From: an uncultured Oscillibacter sp.
Lineage (GTDB): Bacteria > Bacillota > Clostridia > Oscillospirales > Oscillospiraceae
Direction: 5' to 3'
Assembly (NCBI GenBank): GCA_910579435.1
Contig: CAJTVF010000001.1
Span: 1 to 64,000, forward strand
DNA length: 64,000 bases
Positions 33,933 through 42,140 of the stretch are shown here, piece by piece. A program made the translations under genes and the position numbers. Position 1 is the stretch's first letter. Each line of letters begins with the position of its first letter. The notes below the pieces were generated by a model, which saw nothing but the letters and a program-made list of their open reading frames with translations, had not been told where the DNA came from and made no database searches.

Positions 33933-34847
33933 TCAGTTAAATTGCATTCCGTCTCTGCTGTGGATCTCTGTGGAACCGAGGTCCAGCTCCTCCTGATTGG
34001 AGCGTTCCATTCTTTCTCCCAGGTCCGGGGCGCCCTCTTCAATCTGGCGGGCGGCATCCTCCAGCAGTTTCCTGCGGCTGTCTGTGAGCGAATACGCGCT
34101 GTCCAAGGTCTCATGGATACTGCGGTATACCTCCACCAATTGCTCCGGTTGAAAAAGGGCGTTTTTCTGGAGGAGCCCGGAGCGGACGGCGAAGTCCCGC
34201 TTGGCGGCGTCGTAGCCTTTGACTCCGCCGCCGGGGCCATGATAGTGCCCCTGCCAAAGCGAGGTCCGGTCATGCACCCATTCCCAGGTGACAAACTGGG
34301 CTCCGTACTCGGTCAGGTGTCCGGCGAGGACTGCGTTGTTGAACTCCGCCAGGAGCTTGTACCCTTCTCCCAGCCCATCCGCCATCAGGGGAGGGGCCCG
34401 ATCCAGGAGATTCATGTACTCCCAAGTTGCAGAGACAATATCCCGGAGCTGATCCAGGGCTTTCTCTCTGCCGACGGCATCCTCCTTGAAATATTGGAGA
34501 TTGCCGGTGTCGCAGACCTGACACAGCGGGTTGCCGTCCAGTTCTACTTGGAGAGTATGGTCATCCTTGTACTCAACCGTATACTCCGCCGACAGGAGCT
34601 GCGCCCGCACTTCCTTCAGGTATTTTGTTCTCATTTCCTGCTTCATAGTAATATCTGCAGCCTTCTTTCCTCTGAATTTGTTTGCGGCGCCCTTTTTGCC
34701 GCAGCTCATATGGGGGTATAAAACAACGTTGTTATTGGTGAGCTTGAAGCTCTCAAATGGCTTTCGTCCTGCCCTCCTGGTCATTGCCGCTTTACGCGGT
34801 TCGATCTCTTCTGGCGTCAGAGACGGACCGCCGTAGTTGGTAGGCAA
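33933..34847 (-). CDS. Mobile-element protein of unknown function
   Basis: A ~304-residue protein with a basic N-terminus (TRRAGRKPFESFKLTNNNVVLYP, GKKGAANKFRGKKAADITMKQE). A central region holds LDGNPLCQVCDTGN with a C-x-x-C pair, and a helical C-terminal half reads VTWEWVHDRTSLWQGHYHGPGG and LVEVYRSIHETLDSAY. I prefer TTG 34847 (giving M-P-T-N-Y-G-G) because AAAGGAG lies 8 bases upstream; ATG 34865 overlaps that site. It is the first gene of the minus-strand antirestriction block. No recognised domain. Confidence 0.6.
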   Translation of the reverse strand: MPTNYGGPSLTPEEIEPRKAAMTRRAGRKPFESFKLTNNNVVLYPHMSCGKKGAANKFRGKKAADITMKQEMRTKYLKEVRAQLLSAEYTVEYKDDHTLQVELDGNPLCQVCDTGNLQYFKEDAVGREKALDQLRDIVSATWEYMNLLDRAPPLMADGLGEGYKLLAEFNNAVLAGHLTEYGAQFVTWEWVHDRTSLWQGHYHGPGGGVKGYDAAKRDFAVRSGLLQKNALFQPEQLVEVYRSIHETLDSAYSLTDSRRKLLEDAARQIEEGAPDLGERMERSNQEELDLGSTEIHSRDGMQFN

Positions 34848-34980
34848 CGTGATCGCTCCTTTCATCGATTGGTATCCGAAACGATATCACAACTGGTTTG
34901 TAACGGCTATTCACTATTTTTAACTAATTTTGAGCGGTTCTCTCTCCGAAATGTTCAGAGCGCCCTTTTTGAAATAGAAA

Positions 34981-35023
34981 AGCACCGAATCTGCTGACTG
35001 GCATAGTCAACAAATTCGGCGCT
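34981..35023 (-). terminator. Long-stem terminator, minus strand
   Basis: AGC(A)CCGAATCTGCTGACT pairs with AGTCAACAAATTCGG(C)GCT around GGCAT with three mismatches, followed on the minus strand by TTTCTATTTC. Confidence 0.6.
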
Positions 35024-35185
35024 GAAACTTCGTATAAAATACTGCTGTCAAATACCGTGTGCCTGTGCCCTTGAAAAAGGGCACTTTTGGATAAGCGGCG
35101 GGTTTTTTCGGAAATAGGGGAGTTCGAACCCCTCCGGTCGTAGTGGAAAGGGGCAAAATATCCACTTTTGCGAATTTTGAAATCC

Positions 35186-35256
35186 GGGAAAACAAAAAGA
35201 CGAAACAATTGGGGCTCTAGGCGTTCATGCCCAGATATCCAGATTGTTTCGTCTTT
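35186..35256 (-). terminator. Displaced original terminator of tRNA-Val
   Basis: AAAGACGAAACAAT (35196-35209) and ATTGTTTCGTCTTT (35243-35256) are exact reverse complements. On the minus strand they directly follow the tRNA 3' fragment and end in TTTTTGTTTT. This is where the tRNA terminator stood before the element inserted. Confidence 0.7.
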
Positions 35257-35302
35257 ATGGTGGAGACTACTGGACTCGAACCAGTGGCCTCATGCGTGTG
35301 AA
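35257..35302 (-). repeat. attL: displaced 3' part of tRNA-Val
   Basis: These 46 bases, from ATGGTGGAGACTACTGG to CATGCGTGTGAA, are identical to 53435-53480, the anticodon-loop-to-CCA part of tRNA-Val. Beyond it the sequence diverges at once. It marks the far end of the integrated element. Confidence 0.92.
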
Positions 35303-35415
35303 TATTCGATAGGGAGAGTAGGAGTGACCTTTCCGTTCCATCCGGGCCTTTCGTGCCCGGATTTTGTCATTTCAGCATCCTATCCGCTCCATTGCCTCCG
35401 TCCAGATTTTTCTAT

Positions 35416-35436
35416 CGTGGGTCAAGTTGTGGGTCA
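35416..35436. repeat. Putative integrase arm site, left end
   Basis: The pair GTGGGTC-AAGTT-GTGGGTC lies about 115 bases inside attL. A near copy lies about 100 bases inside attR. Confidence 0.5.
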
Positions 35437-35440
35437 GAAC

Positions 35441-35731
35441 TCAGATCACCTCTTGAAGCGGGTCTGCGGCGGAAGGACAGTTGTCGTACAGCTCACAAGG
35501 GTCAAGGTCAATACAGGTGCTGGTATCTCGTGTCCCTTCTAAATCCCAGGCAACAGTGCCGTTCATGACCGTCAGGCTGTTTCGGAACACGGCCTCATCA
35601 CAGAGCGGAGAAAAAACGCCACCCTGCTTCAAAAGCGGCTTTGCGTCTAAGAGCCGGATTGCGCCGTCAAGAAAATAAACATAAACTGTAAAGTCTTCTC
35701 CCGCTAAGACTTGGACAACTTGTGGGATCAT
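35441..35731 (-). CDS. DUF2442 domain protein
   Basis: A 96-residue protein with VVQVLAGEDFTVYVYFLDGAIRLLDAKPLL, an FRNSLTVMNGTVAWDLEG strand region and CIDLDPCELYDN: the small beta-rich DUF2442 fold. Its start has GAGGAGG upstream, and it follows the DUF4160 gene by 15 bases. DUF4160-DUF2442 pairs are widespread on mobile DNA and are often suspected to be toxin-antitoxin modules; that role is unproven. As the outermost pair of the element it could act in maintenance. Confidence 0.8.
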   Translation of the reverse strand: MIPQVVQVLAGEDFTVYVYFLDGAIRLLDAKPLLKQGGVFSPLCDEAVFRNSLTVMNGTVAWDLEGTRDTSTCIDLDPCELYDNCPSAADPLQEVI

Positions 35732-35746
35732 ATAGTCTGCCTCCTC

Positions 35747-36007
35747 TCACATGAGCGGGTTAATACGGTTCAAAGGCTTTGCGTCTTTGGAGAGTTTCCA
35801 GTTTTGCATGAGCTCATCCCGGTGAAGCTCACACCAAGCCAAAATTAGCTTCAACTGCCGAGCGGGCAGTGCGCCTCGTATCACACAGCCTTCCTGAATA
35901 TCGACCAGAGCTTTCTGGCCAGCATATTCTGCGTGAAAATGAGGAGGGTTATGATCGCTGTAAAACATTGTGATACGAATACCGCAGAACAAACTGATTT
36001 CAGGCAT
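35747..36007 (-). CDS. DUF4160 domain protein
   Basis: An 86-residue protein: MPEISLFCGIRITMFYSDHN, PPHFHAEYAGQKALVDIQEG (the conserved PHFH-x-x-Y) and LKLILAWCELHRDELMQNW. The PHFHAEY motif identifies DUF4160. ATG 36007 follows GGAGGCGATTCCT. It is paired with the DUF2442 gene downstream. The HFH histidines could form a catalytic or metal site, but no activity is known to me. Confidence 0.85.
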   Translation of the reverse strand: MPEISLFCGIRITMFYSDHNPPHFHAEYAGQKALVDIQEGCVIRGALPARQLKLILAWCELHRDELMQNWKLSKDAKPLNRINPLM

Positions 36008-36184
36008 AGGAATCGCCTCCGTCCTTAATATTTTCAGTATACCACAATTGTGAGAGAAAGAAAAGGGATTCTCCAACTCAAAATTTGCGCTGCTATAAAC
36101 AAAGATAAGTCTTTCCAGTTTTTCCAGGCCGCTGCAGCGCCTATTTGGCTTGCGAGCAGGTGAGAAACGGTCTTATGGATGCTG

Positions 36185-37219
36185 CTAAGATCTGTCGGCC
36201 TGTCCGACTGTACGGCAGGTGGCTCGCTGGATGAGCGTAGGAGTGATCAGCTTCCGGGTGAATTCCCCCTGGTCCCCGCTGCCGATGAGCTCCAGCATCA
36301 GCCGGACGGCGGCCCGGGCCAGCCGGGGCGTGTTCTGAGAGAGGGTAGTCAGCCGGATATTGGGCAGCGCGGCGTACTCGATGCCGTCGAATCCCAGGAT
36401 GGACAGGCGGCCCGGGATGGCGATGCCCAGCTCGTCCGCCACTTGGATGAAGCCCAGGGCCACCGCGTCAGACACGGCGAAAACGGCTGTTTGAGAGAAG
36501 GGGCCGGAAAGGAATCCCCGGGCCAGCTGGCAGCCGCTCTCAATGGTGGAGGAGGACAAGGGATTGGGGACCGTCTCCACCGACATGCCCAGTTCCGTGG
36601 CGGCGGAGAGGAAACCTTGATGGCGCAGGACGTGGGTGGCGCTGCCGCTCCGATAGCCTAGGTAGGCCACGTTCCTGTGACCCAAGCCATGGAGATACTC
36701 CGCCGCCATGCGGCCTCCGGCGTAATTGTCTGTGCTCACCGTATTGGCCCGGAGGGGAGAATCCTCCGGCGCACAGGCCCCAAGGAGAATGCAGGGGACC
36801 TTCCCCATGGAGCGGCGGGCCAAGTCGTAAGCCCCGTCTCCGGCGCTGCTGAGGAGGATGCCGTCCACCCGCTGGCTGTAAAGGAAGTCAAATAGATCCT
36901 CAAGCCGGCCGTCTTCCCGGCGGCTGGAGCAGAACATCAGCTGATAGCCCGCCTCCTGGGCGCAGAGCTCGATGTTCAGGGCCAGGGCGGCGTGAAAGGG
37001 GTTGGCCATGTCGGGGACCACCAGCCCCAGCAGCTTGGAGCGGCTGGAGCTGAGGCTTCTGGCCAGCAGGTTGGCGCGGTAGCCCTGCTCCCGGCAAACC
37101 CGCAGGACCTTGTCCCGGGTCTCGCTGTGGATCTCCGGGGCGTCGTTGAGGGCCCGGGAAACCGTGGTGACGGAGACGCCGGCTAGGCGGGCGATGTCTT
37201 TGATGGTGACGCGTTGCAT
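36185..37219 (-). CDS. LacI-family repressor of the ABC transporter operon
   Basis: A 344-residue LacI/GalR regulator. The HTH is VTIKDIARLAGVSVTTVSRALND (about 4-26), with the hinge helix YRANLLARSL. The periplasmic-binding-protein-like sensor domain contains LLGLVVPDMANPFHAALAL and GFDGIEYAALPNI, and the C-terminal LIQRAT ending is typical. It is divergent from the transporter operon. Two nearly identical 13-mers, GGTAACGTTTGCA (37259-37271) and GGAAACGTTTGCA (37550-37562), with the LacI-type AACGTT core, lie between the genes and are the expected operators. The ligand is presumably the imported sugar phosphate. Confidence 0.92.
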   Translation of the reverse strand: MQRVTIKDIARLAGVSVTTVSRALNDAPEIHSETRDKVLRVCREQGYRANLLARSLSSSRSKLLGLVVPDMANPFHAALALNIELCAQEAGYQLMFCSSRREDGRLEDLFDFLYSQRVDGILLSSAGDGAYDLARRSMGKVPCILLGACAPEDSPLRANTVSTDNYAGGRMAAEYLHGLGHRNVAYLGYRSGSATHVLRHQGFLSAATELGMSVETVPNPLSSSTIESGCQLARGFLSGPFSQTAVFAVSDAVALGFIQVADELGIAIPGRLSILGFDGIEYAALPNIRLTTLSQNTPRLARAAVRLMLELIGSGDQGEFTRKLITPTLIQRATCRTVGQADRS

Positions 37220-37258
37220 GGGCCTTCCTCCTTTTCCCAGAAGAAACCAGACGGCTTT

Positions 37259-37271
37259 GGTAACGTTTGCA
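37259..37271. promoter_or_regulatory. LacI-type operator O1
   Basis: GGTAACGTTTGCA, one base different from O2, lies 40 bases upstream of the lacI-type start codon. Confidence 0.65.
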
Positions 37272-37505
37272 GAAATTCTCCCAAGACCAAGACAGAGAAT
37301 GGGCGGCGGTGAGGAAAACGGAGGATACAGTGGCCGTCCGCCTAGAAAAGTTTTAACGATTTGTAAAATGCGTTGCTTTTTTCAGGAAGAAATAGCGACT
37401 TCTGACACTCTTATTATAACAGAGAATGCATAGCCTGGATATTGTGCAAACCTGATAAAAAAGAGCGGGCGTTGTGCATACATCTGTGGAAAATTTAAAA
37501 CCGTC

Positions 37506-37562
37506 TTGACAAACTTCGGAAGTAAATGGTATTCTAACATCAGAAAACCGGAAACGTTTGCA
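37506..37562 (+). promoter_or_regulatory. Promoter and operator O2 of the ABC transporter operon
   Basis: TTGACA (37506-37511), 18 bases, TATTCT (37530-37535). Operator O2, GGAAACGTTTGCA, at 37550-37562 covers the early transcribed region, a position suited to repression. Confidence 0.75.
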
Positions 37563-37616
37563 TAAATTATGCCGGCGTTTCCTGACTCAAGGAGAAAGAG
37601 AGGTTGCCTGTCTGAG

Positions 37617-39482
37617 ATGAAACCGAACGAGCAGAGTTATTCCAAGTCCAGGCGGCTGAAGAACCAGATCAAAGAAGTGGTGACGAATCCCTACAATGTC
37701 ATTGTGGTCATCGCCATCGTCCTTCTGACATATCTGATCGTCTTCCCGCTGGTGGATATGCTGTCCACCACCTTCCACCTGGCCCAGCGGGACCTGCGGT
37801 CCGTGCCCGGCGGGGTGGCCGGAGAATTCACCTTCTATTATTGGCAGCGGCTGCTGGCCAGCGACCTGACCATGAAGCTGCTGGTGCAGCCCCTGGTAAA
37901 CTCCCTGATCATCGGTGCCGGCGTGTCTATCTGCGCCATTGCTCTGGGCTCCGTCCTGGCGTGGCTGATGGTCCGGTCGGATCTGCCTTTCAAGCCCTTC
38001 TTCTCCCTGGCGGTGATCATCCCCTATATGATCCCCTCTTGGGTGAAGTCCCAGGCGTGGCTGTCCATGTTCAAGACGCCCCGGGTCGGCGGCGCGCCGG
38101 GCTTCGTGGCCTCCATCATGCTCAATATGGGCATGTCCCCGGATGCCATCGAGACGGTGCTGGGCCCCATCGCCTACGGTGAAATTGCCGTCATCATCGT
38201 GTTGAGCCTGCATTACTACGCCTATACATACCTCCTGGTCTCTGCGGCGCTGAACTCCATCAACTCCGAGCTGGAGGAGATGGGCGAGATTCAGGGCGCC
38301 AGCAAGAGCCTGATCCTCCGGCGGATCACCCTGCCCTTGGTGCTGCCCGCCATGCTGTCGGCGGTCATCTTGACCTTCTCCAAGGCCATCGGCACCTTCG
38401 GTACCATCAACTATCTGGGCTCCCCGGTAAACTTCCGCACCCTGTCCAGCGAGCTCTACTCCAATAACCGTTCCCAGAACACCCAGACGGCCTTCGCCAT
38501 GGCGATTCTGATGATTTGCATAGCCTCTCTGTCCGTCTTTATCAACCAGAAGCTCATTGGGTCCCGGAAGTCCTACGCCACCATCGGCGGCAAGGGCGGA
38601 CGGTCCACTCCCATTGGCTTGGGCGGCTGGAAACCCATCATCACCCTGATCCTCATTGTGTTCTTCATCGTGGGCATCATTATGCCGGTGATCATCCTGA
38701 TCGTGGAGAGCTGTATGCTGAAGGAGGGCACCTATTCCCTGGAGAATTTCACCTTGTATTACTGGATAGGCGAGGGGAACCCGAACATCATGGAGGGCGT
38801 CCCGGGGATCTTTAAGAACAGCAACTTCAAGCTGTCCCTGTGGAACTCCCTGAAGCTGACCCTGGTCAACGGCGTCTTTGGCACCATCTTCGGCCAGATG
38901 CTGGGCTATATCTGCGCCAAGGGCCGGGGAACCTTCCATGGCCGCCTGGTAGAGCAGCTGGTCTTTATCCCCTACCTGATCCCCTCCGTGGCCTTCGGCG
39001 GCATCTACCTGAGCATGTTCTCCAAACCTCAGACGGTCTTTGGCGTGACCTTGGTCCCGGCGCTGTACGGCACCTTCGCCCTGCTGACGCTGACCAGCGT
39101 CGTGAAGCATCTGCCCTTCGCCTCCCGGGCGGGCACTTCCAACATGATGCAGATCAGCGGCGAGCTGGAGGAGGCCGCCACCATTGAGGGCGCGGGCTTC
39201 TTCAAGCGGTTCATTAAGATCGTGTTCCCCCTGTCCAAGGGCGGATTCATTTCCGGCTTCATGCTGATCTTCGTCTCCATCATGAAGGAGCTGGACCTGA
39301 TCATCCTGATCATGACCCCGACGACCTCCACGCTGCCCTATCTCGCGTTCCAGTACCAGAACCAGAACTGCCCCCAGGCGTCCGACTGCGTGGCCATCGT
39401 GATGTTCTCCATCGTGTTCCTGGTATACGCGCTGGCCAATATCTTCGGAGACGCCGACCTCGCCAAGAGCATGGCGGGCTGA
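37617..39482 (+). CDS. Fused double-permease subunit, AfuB/FbpB-type ABC transporter
   Basis: A ~621-residue membrane protein containing two BPD_transp_1 permease domains. Each has about six segments and an EAA-type loop: ELEEMGEIQGASKSLILRRITLPL in the first half, ELEEAATIEGAGFFKRFIKIVFPL in the second (given here as their conserved E-x-x-x-x-x-x-G cores). One polypeptide thus forms the whole membrane channel, as in ferric (FbpB) and hexose-phosphate (AfuB) importers. ATG 37617 gives MKPNEQSYS; an upstream in-frame ATG (37569) abuts the operator and has no ribosome site. The next gene is the ATPase, 21 bases on. Confidence 0.88.
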   Translation: MKPNEQSYSKSRRLKNQIKEVVTNPYNVIVVIAIVLLTYLIVFPLVDMLSTTFHLAQRDLRSVPGGVAGEFTFYYWQRLLASDLTMKLLVQPLVNSLIIGAGVSICAIALGSVLAWLMVRSDLPFKPFFSLAVIIPYMIPSWVKSQAWLSMFKTPRVGGAPGFVASIMLNMGMSPDAIETVLGPIAYGEIAVIIVLSLHYYAYTYLLVSAALNSINSELEEMGEIQGASKSLILRRITLPLVLPAMLSAVILTFSKAIGTFGTINYLGSPVNFRTLSSELYSNNRSQNTQTAFAMAILMICIASLSVFINQKLIGSRKSYATIGGKGGRSTPIGLGGWKPIITLILIVFFIVGIIMPVIILIVESCMLKEGTYSLENFTLYYWIGEGNPNIMEGVPGIFKNSNFKLSLWNSLKLTLVNGVFGTIFGQMLGYICAKGRGTFHGRLVEQLVFIPYLIPSVAFGGIYLSMFSKPQTVFGVTLVPALYGTFALLTLTSVVKHLPFASRAGTSNMMQISGELEEAATIEGAGFFKRFIKIVFPLSKGGFISGFMLIFVSIMKELDLIILIMTPTTSTLPYLAFQYQNQNCPQASDCVAIVMFSIVFLVYALANIFGDADLAKSMAG

Positions 39483-39503
39483 GAGAAAGGAGACGAAACG
39501 ATC

Positions 39504-40625
39504 ATGAGCAAAATTGTTCTGACGAATGTTGATAAATTCTATGGCAAGAACCATGTCTTGAAAAATTTGAACCTGACCATCGAAGACGGGGACTTCATGA
39601 CCCTGCTGGGTCCCTCCGGCTGCGGCAAGACCACCACTCTCCGCGTGGTCTCCGGCCTGGAGAAGCCCCAGAGCGGCTTTATCCACATGGACGGCCAGGA
39701 GATCGTCAACGCGGCGGAGGCCAAATTCGCCCCGCCCAGCAAGCGAAACCTGAATCTGGTCTTCCAGTCCTACGCCCTGTGGCCCCACATGACGGTGTTC
39801 GACAACGTGTCCTTTGGATTGAAGATCCGCAAGGAGCCCGCCGACGTCATTGAGAAGAAGGTCGCCTCCGCCCTGGAGCGGATGCAGATCGGCGAGTACG
39901 CCAAGCGCTATCCCACCGAGCTCTCCGGCGGCCAGCAGCAGCGTGTGGCCATTGCCCGGGCCATCGTGTCCGAGCCCCGGCTGCTCCTCCTGGACGAGCC
40001 GCTTTCCAACCTGGACGCCAAGCTCCGGGTGGACATGCGGTCCGAGCTCAAGCGTCTCCACCATGAGACGGGCACCACCATCATCTACGTTACCCACGAC
40101 CAGGTGGAGGCCCTGACCATGTCTACCCGCATCGCCCTCTACCGCAAGGGCGAGCTGGTCCAGGTGGCTCCGCCCCTGGAGCTGTACGACAACCCCTGCA
40201 ACCTGTACACGGCGGACTTCATAGGAAACCCCAGCATCAATTTCATCAAGGGCACGGCCCGGGTTGAGGCGTCTGGGATGACCGTGGACAGCGCCATGGG
40301 CCAGCAGACTTATGACCGGGCTGATATGACTCCCGATGCCCCCACGAGCGGCACGGTGGAAGTGACCCTGGGCCTCCGGCCCGAGCAGGTGACCATTTCC
40401 AAGACCCAGGACGACGAGCACCAGGTGGAAGCTCACGTTTACTCCGGTATGCCCGCCGGGTCCGAGACCCTGGTCACCGTCCGGGTGGGGAAGGACCTGG
40501 TGACGGTGAAGGAGCTGGGCTCCACCCACTACGGCAGCGACGAAAAAGTGTTCCTGGGCTTCAATCCCAAGAAGATCAACGTCTTCGAGACCGCCAGTGA
40601 AAACCTCATCAAGTACTGCGTCTGA
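39504..40625 (+). CDS. ABC transporter ATPase (PotA/FbpC/UgpC type)
   Basis: A 373-residue ATPase with Walker A GPSGCGKTT at 36-44, the Q-loop VFQSYALWPHM near 86-96, signature LSGGQQQR at 140-147 and Walker B LLLLDEP at 160-166. The D-loop and H-loop (YVTHDQVEA) are present. The C-terminal ~130 residues form the TOBE/OB regulatory domain (VTLGLRPEQVTI). It energises the fused permease. The intact gene contrasts with the dead msmK ATPase at 6489, so this transporter has its own engine. Confidence 0.92.
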   Translation: MSKIVLTNVDKFYGKNHVLKNLNLTIEDGDFMTLLGPSGCGKTTTLRVVSGLEKPQSGFIHMDGQEIVNAAEAKFAPPSKRNLNLVFQSYALWPHMTVFDNVSFGLKIRKEPADVIEKKVASALERMQIGEYAKRYPTELSGGQQQRVAIARAIVSEPRLLLLDEPLSNLDAKLRVDMRSELKRLHHETGTTIIYVTHDQVEALTMSTRIALYRKGELVQVAPPLELYDNPCNLYTADFIGNPSINFIKGTARVEASGMTVDSAMGQQTYDRADMTPDAPTSGTVEVTLGLRPEQVTISKTQDDEHQVEAHVYSGMPAGSETLVTVRVGKDLVTVKELGSTHYGSDEKVFLGFNPKKINVFETASENLIKYCV

Positions 40626-40697
40626 GCTGTGACCCCGCGGCAAAGGCCGCTTATACCCGAGGAATAAAACGGAAGATTTTTAAGGAGGAAAAGAATC

Positions 40698-41951
40698 ATG
40701 TTGAAGCGCAAAAATATCCTGGCCTGTCTGCTGGCCCTGGTGATGCTGCTGAGCCTGGCCGCCTGTGGAGGCGGCGGCGGAGACAGCCAGCCCAGCGGCG
40801 GAGACTCCCAGCCCTCCGGCGATGCCGGGCAGGCCGCTCCGGCGGACCCCGCCTCCGGAGACCTGACGGAGTGGGAGCAGAGTTCCGGCATCTACAACAC
40901 CGATGAGACCGACGAGGAGCTGTATCAGAAGGCCCTGGAAGAGGGCGCCACGGTGACCCTGTATTCCATCTCCTCCCGCTGCACCAAAGTGGCCGACGCC
41001 TTTATGGAGAAGTATCCCGGCCTGGAGTGCGTTCCCTTTGACATCTCCACCAACGACCTGCTGGAGAAGGTGACCAAGGAGTACGAGGCGGGAGCCCCCA
41101 CGGCGGACGTGGTCCACATCAAGGACCAGGACGGCTCCATGTACCTGGAGTATGTAGCGAATAAGATTTTCTATAACTTCAAGCCCGCCGACATTTTCTC
41201 TCACATCGATCCCATCTACACCGAGACCCAGACCCCGCTGTACATTGAGCTGACCCAGCTTTTCTACAACACCGAAGCCTATCCCGACGGTTCCCCCATC
41301 ACCAACCTCTGGCAGCTCACCGAGCCCCAGTGGAAGGGCAAGATCATGATGCAGAACCCTCTGGACAACTTGGCCTGGGGCTCCTGGATCGCCGGCTTCT
41401 GCGTGGGCGAGGAGCCCCAGCGCTTGGCCGACGCTTATAAAAACCTCTACGGTGAGGAGCTGACCCTCTCCGACGGCTGCGAGAACGCGGGCTATGAGTT
41501 CCTCAAGCGGCTCCATGCCAACGAGCCCATCTTCACCGCTTCCTCCGACGAAATCGCCGAGTCCGTGGGCACCCCCGGCCAGTCCGATCCCCCGGTGGGC
41601 TTCTGCGCCTCCTCCAAGCTCCGTAAGGCGGAGGAGAACGGCTGGCTGTTCGCTCCCGTGAACCTGGAGCCCGACACCGGCATCCCCGCCGTGAACACCC
41701 TGTATATTGTGGAAGGCAGCGAGCATCCCTCCGCCGCCAAGCTCCTGGTCCGCTTCATGATGGGCGGCGTGGACGGCGATATCGGCGGCTACAAGCCCTT
41801 CAACACCCTGGGCGGCTGGCCCGTCCGGGACGACCTGGCTCCCGCCGAGGGCTCCACTCCCTTCGCCGAAATCAACGTGGCTCCTTTCGACGCTACCGAG
41901 ATCTATTACAACTACAACACCGTCCGCGATTTCTGGCAGCAGCTGGGCTAA
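40698..41951 (+). CDS. Extracellular solute-binding lipoprotein, AfuA/FbpA type
   Basis: A 417-residue lipoprotein. The signal peptide ends L-S-L-A-A-C with Cys23 as lipidation site, followed by a flexible G/S/P/Q linker to about residue 55. The mature part has the family-1/6 iron-type binding-protein style: TLYSISSRCTKVADAFMEKYPG, FDISTNDLLEKVTKEYEAG, ADVVHIKDQDGSMYLEY and YFNTE-type LFYNTEAYPDG. Ferric FbpA proteins use a pair of tyrosines and AfuA uses a related pocket for glucose 6-phosphate. The linked phosphatase and kinase genes favour a phosphorylated sugar over iron. A terminator follows at 41993-42030. Confidence 0.85.
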   Translation: MLKRKNILACLLALVMLLSLAACGGGGGDSQPSGGDSQPSGDAGQAAPADPASGDLTEWEQSSGIYNTDETDEELYQKALEEGATVTLYSISSRCTKVADAFMEKYPGLECVPFDISTNDLLEKVTKEYEAGAPTADVVHIKDQDGSMYLEYVANKIFYNFKPADIFSHIDPIYTETQTPLYIELTQLFYNTEAYPDGSPITNLWQLTEPQWKGKIMMQNPLDNLAWGSWIAGFCVGEEPQRLADAYKNLYGEELTLSDGCENAGYEFLKRLHANEPIFTASSDEIAESVGTPGQSDPPVGFCASSKLRKAEENGWLFAPVNLEPDTGIPAVNTLYIVEGSEHPSAAKLLVRFMMGGVDGDIGGYKPFNTLGGWPVRDDLAPAEGSTPFAEINVAPFDATEIYYNYNTVRDFWQQLG

Positions 41952-41992
41952 GCGGAGGGAGAAAAACCATCCTGTTTTGATTTGAGCACCGC

Positions 41993-42030
41993 AAGAAGCG
42001 GCGGGCGGATGTCTGCCCGCCGCTTCTTCT
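41993..42030 (+). terminator. Terminator of the ABC operon
   Basis: AGAAGCGGCGGGC / GCCCGCCGCTTCT stem around GGATGTCT, followed by a T-rich tail. Confidence 0.75.
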
Positions 42031-42049
42031 GCCAAGCTTGCTTTTATCA

Positions 42050-42078
42050 TTGCGTTTCACCCGCCCGGTGTTTATAAT
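42050..42078 (+). promoter_or_regulatory. Promoter of the second cargo operon
   Basis: TTGCGT (42050-42055), 17 bases, TATAAT (42073-42078). Confidence 0.7.
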
Positions 42079-42140
42079 GCAAAGGGAGAGTCTGCGTATT
42101 TTGACCCGAGCTGATCGCCCGGCTCTGGAGAGGAGCGCCT

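Larger units (their letters stand above)
34848..35440. other. Gene-free boundary between the two mobile elements
   Basis: It contains a terminator hairpin (34981-35023), a T-arm-like sequence GGGAGTTCGAACCCCTCC (35107-35124), the displaced tRNA terminator (35186-35256), attL (35257-35302), a CCGGGC...GCCCGG hairpin (35340-35358) and paired GTGGGTC repeats (35416-35436). No gene is seen. Confidence 0.7.

Noticed and set aside
37587..40643. 1018-codon minus-strand open frame
   Set aside because: Antisense to the intact permease and ATPase genes; H, G and D-rich without any family pattern.
37506..41951. Reading the ABC transporter as an iron importer
   Set aside because: FbpABC-type similarity alone would allow iron, but the linked LacI regulators, EEP hydrolase, phosphatase and sugar kinase fit an AfuABC-type sugar-phosphate system better. 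Iron is kept as an alternative only.
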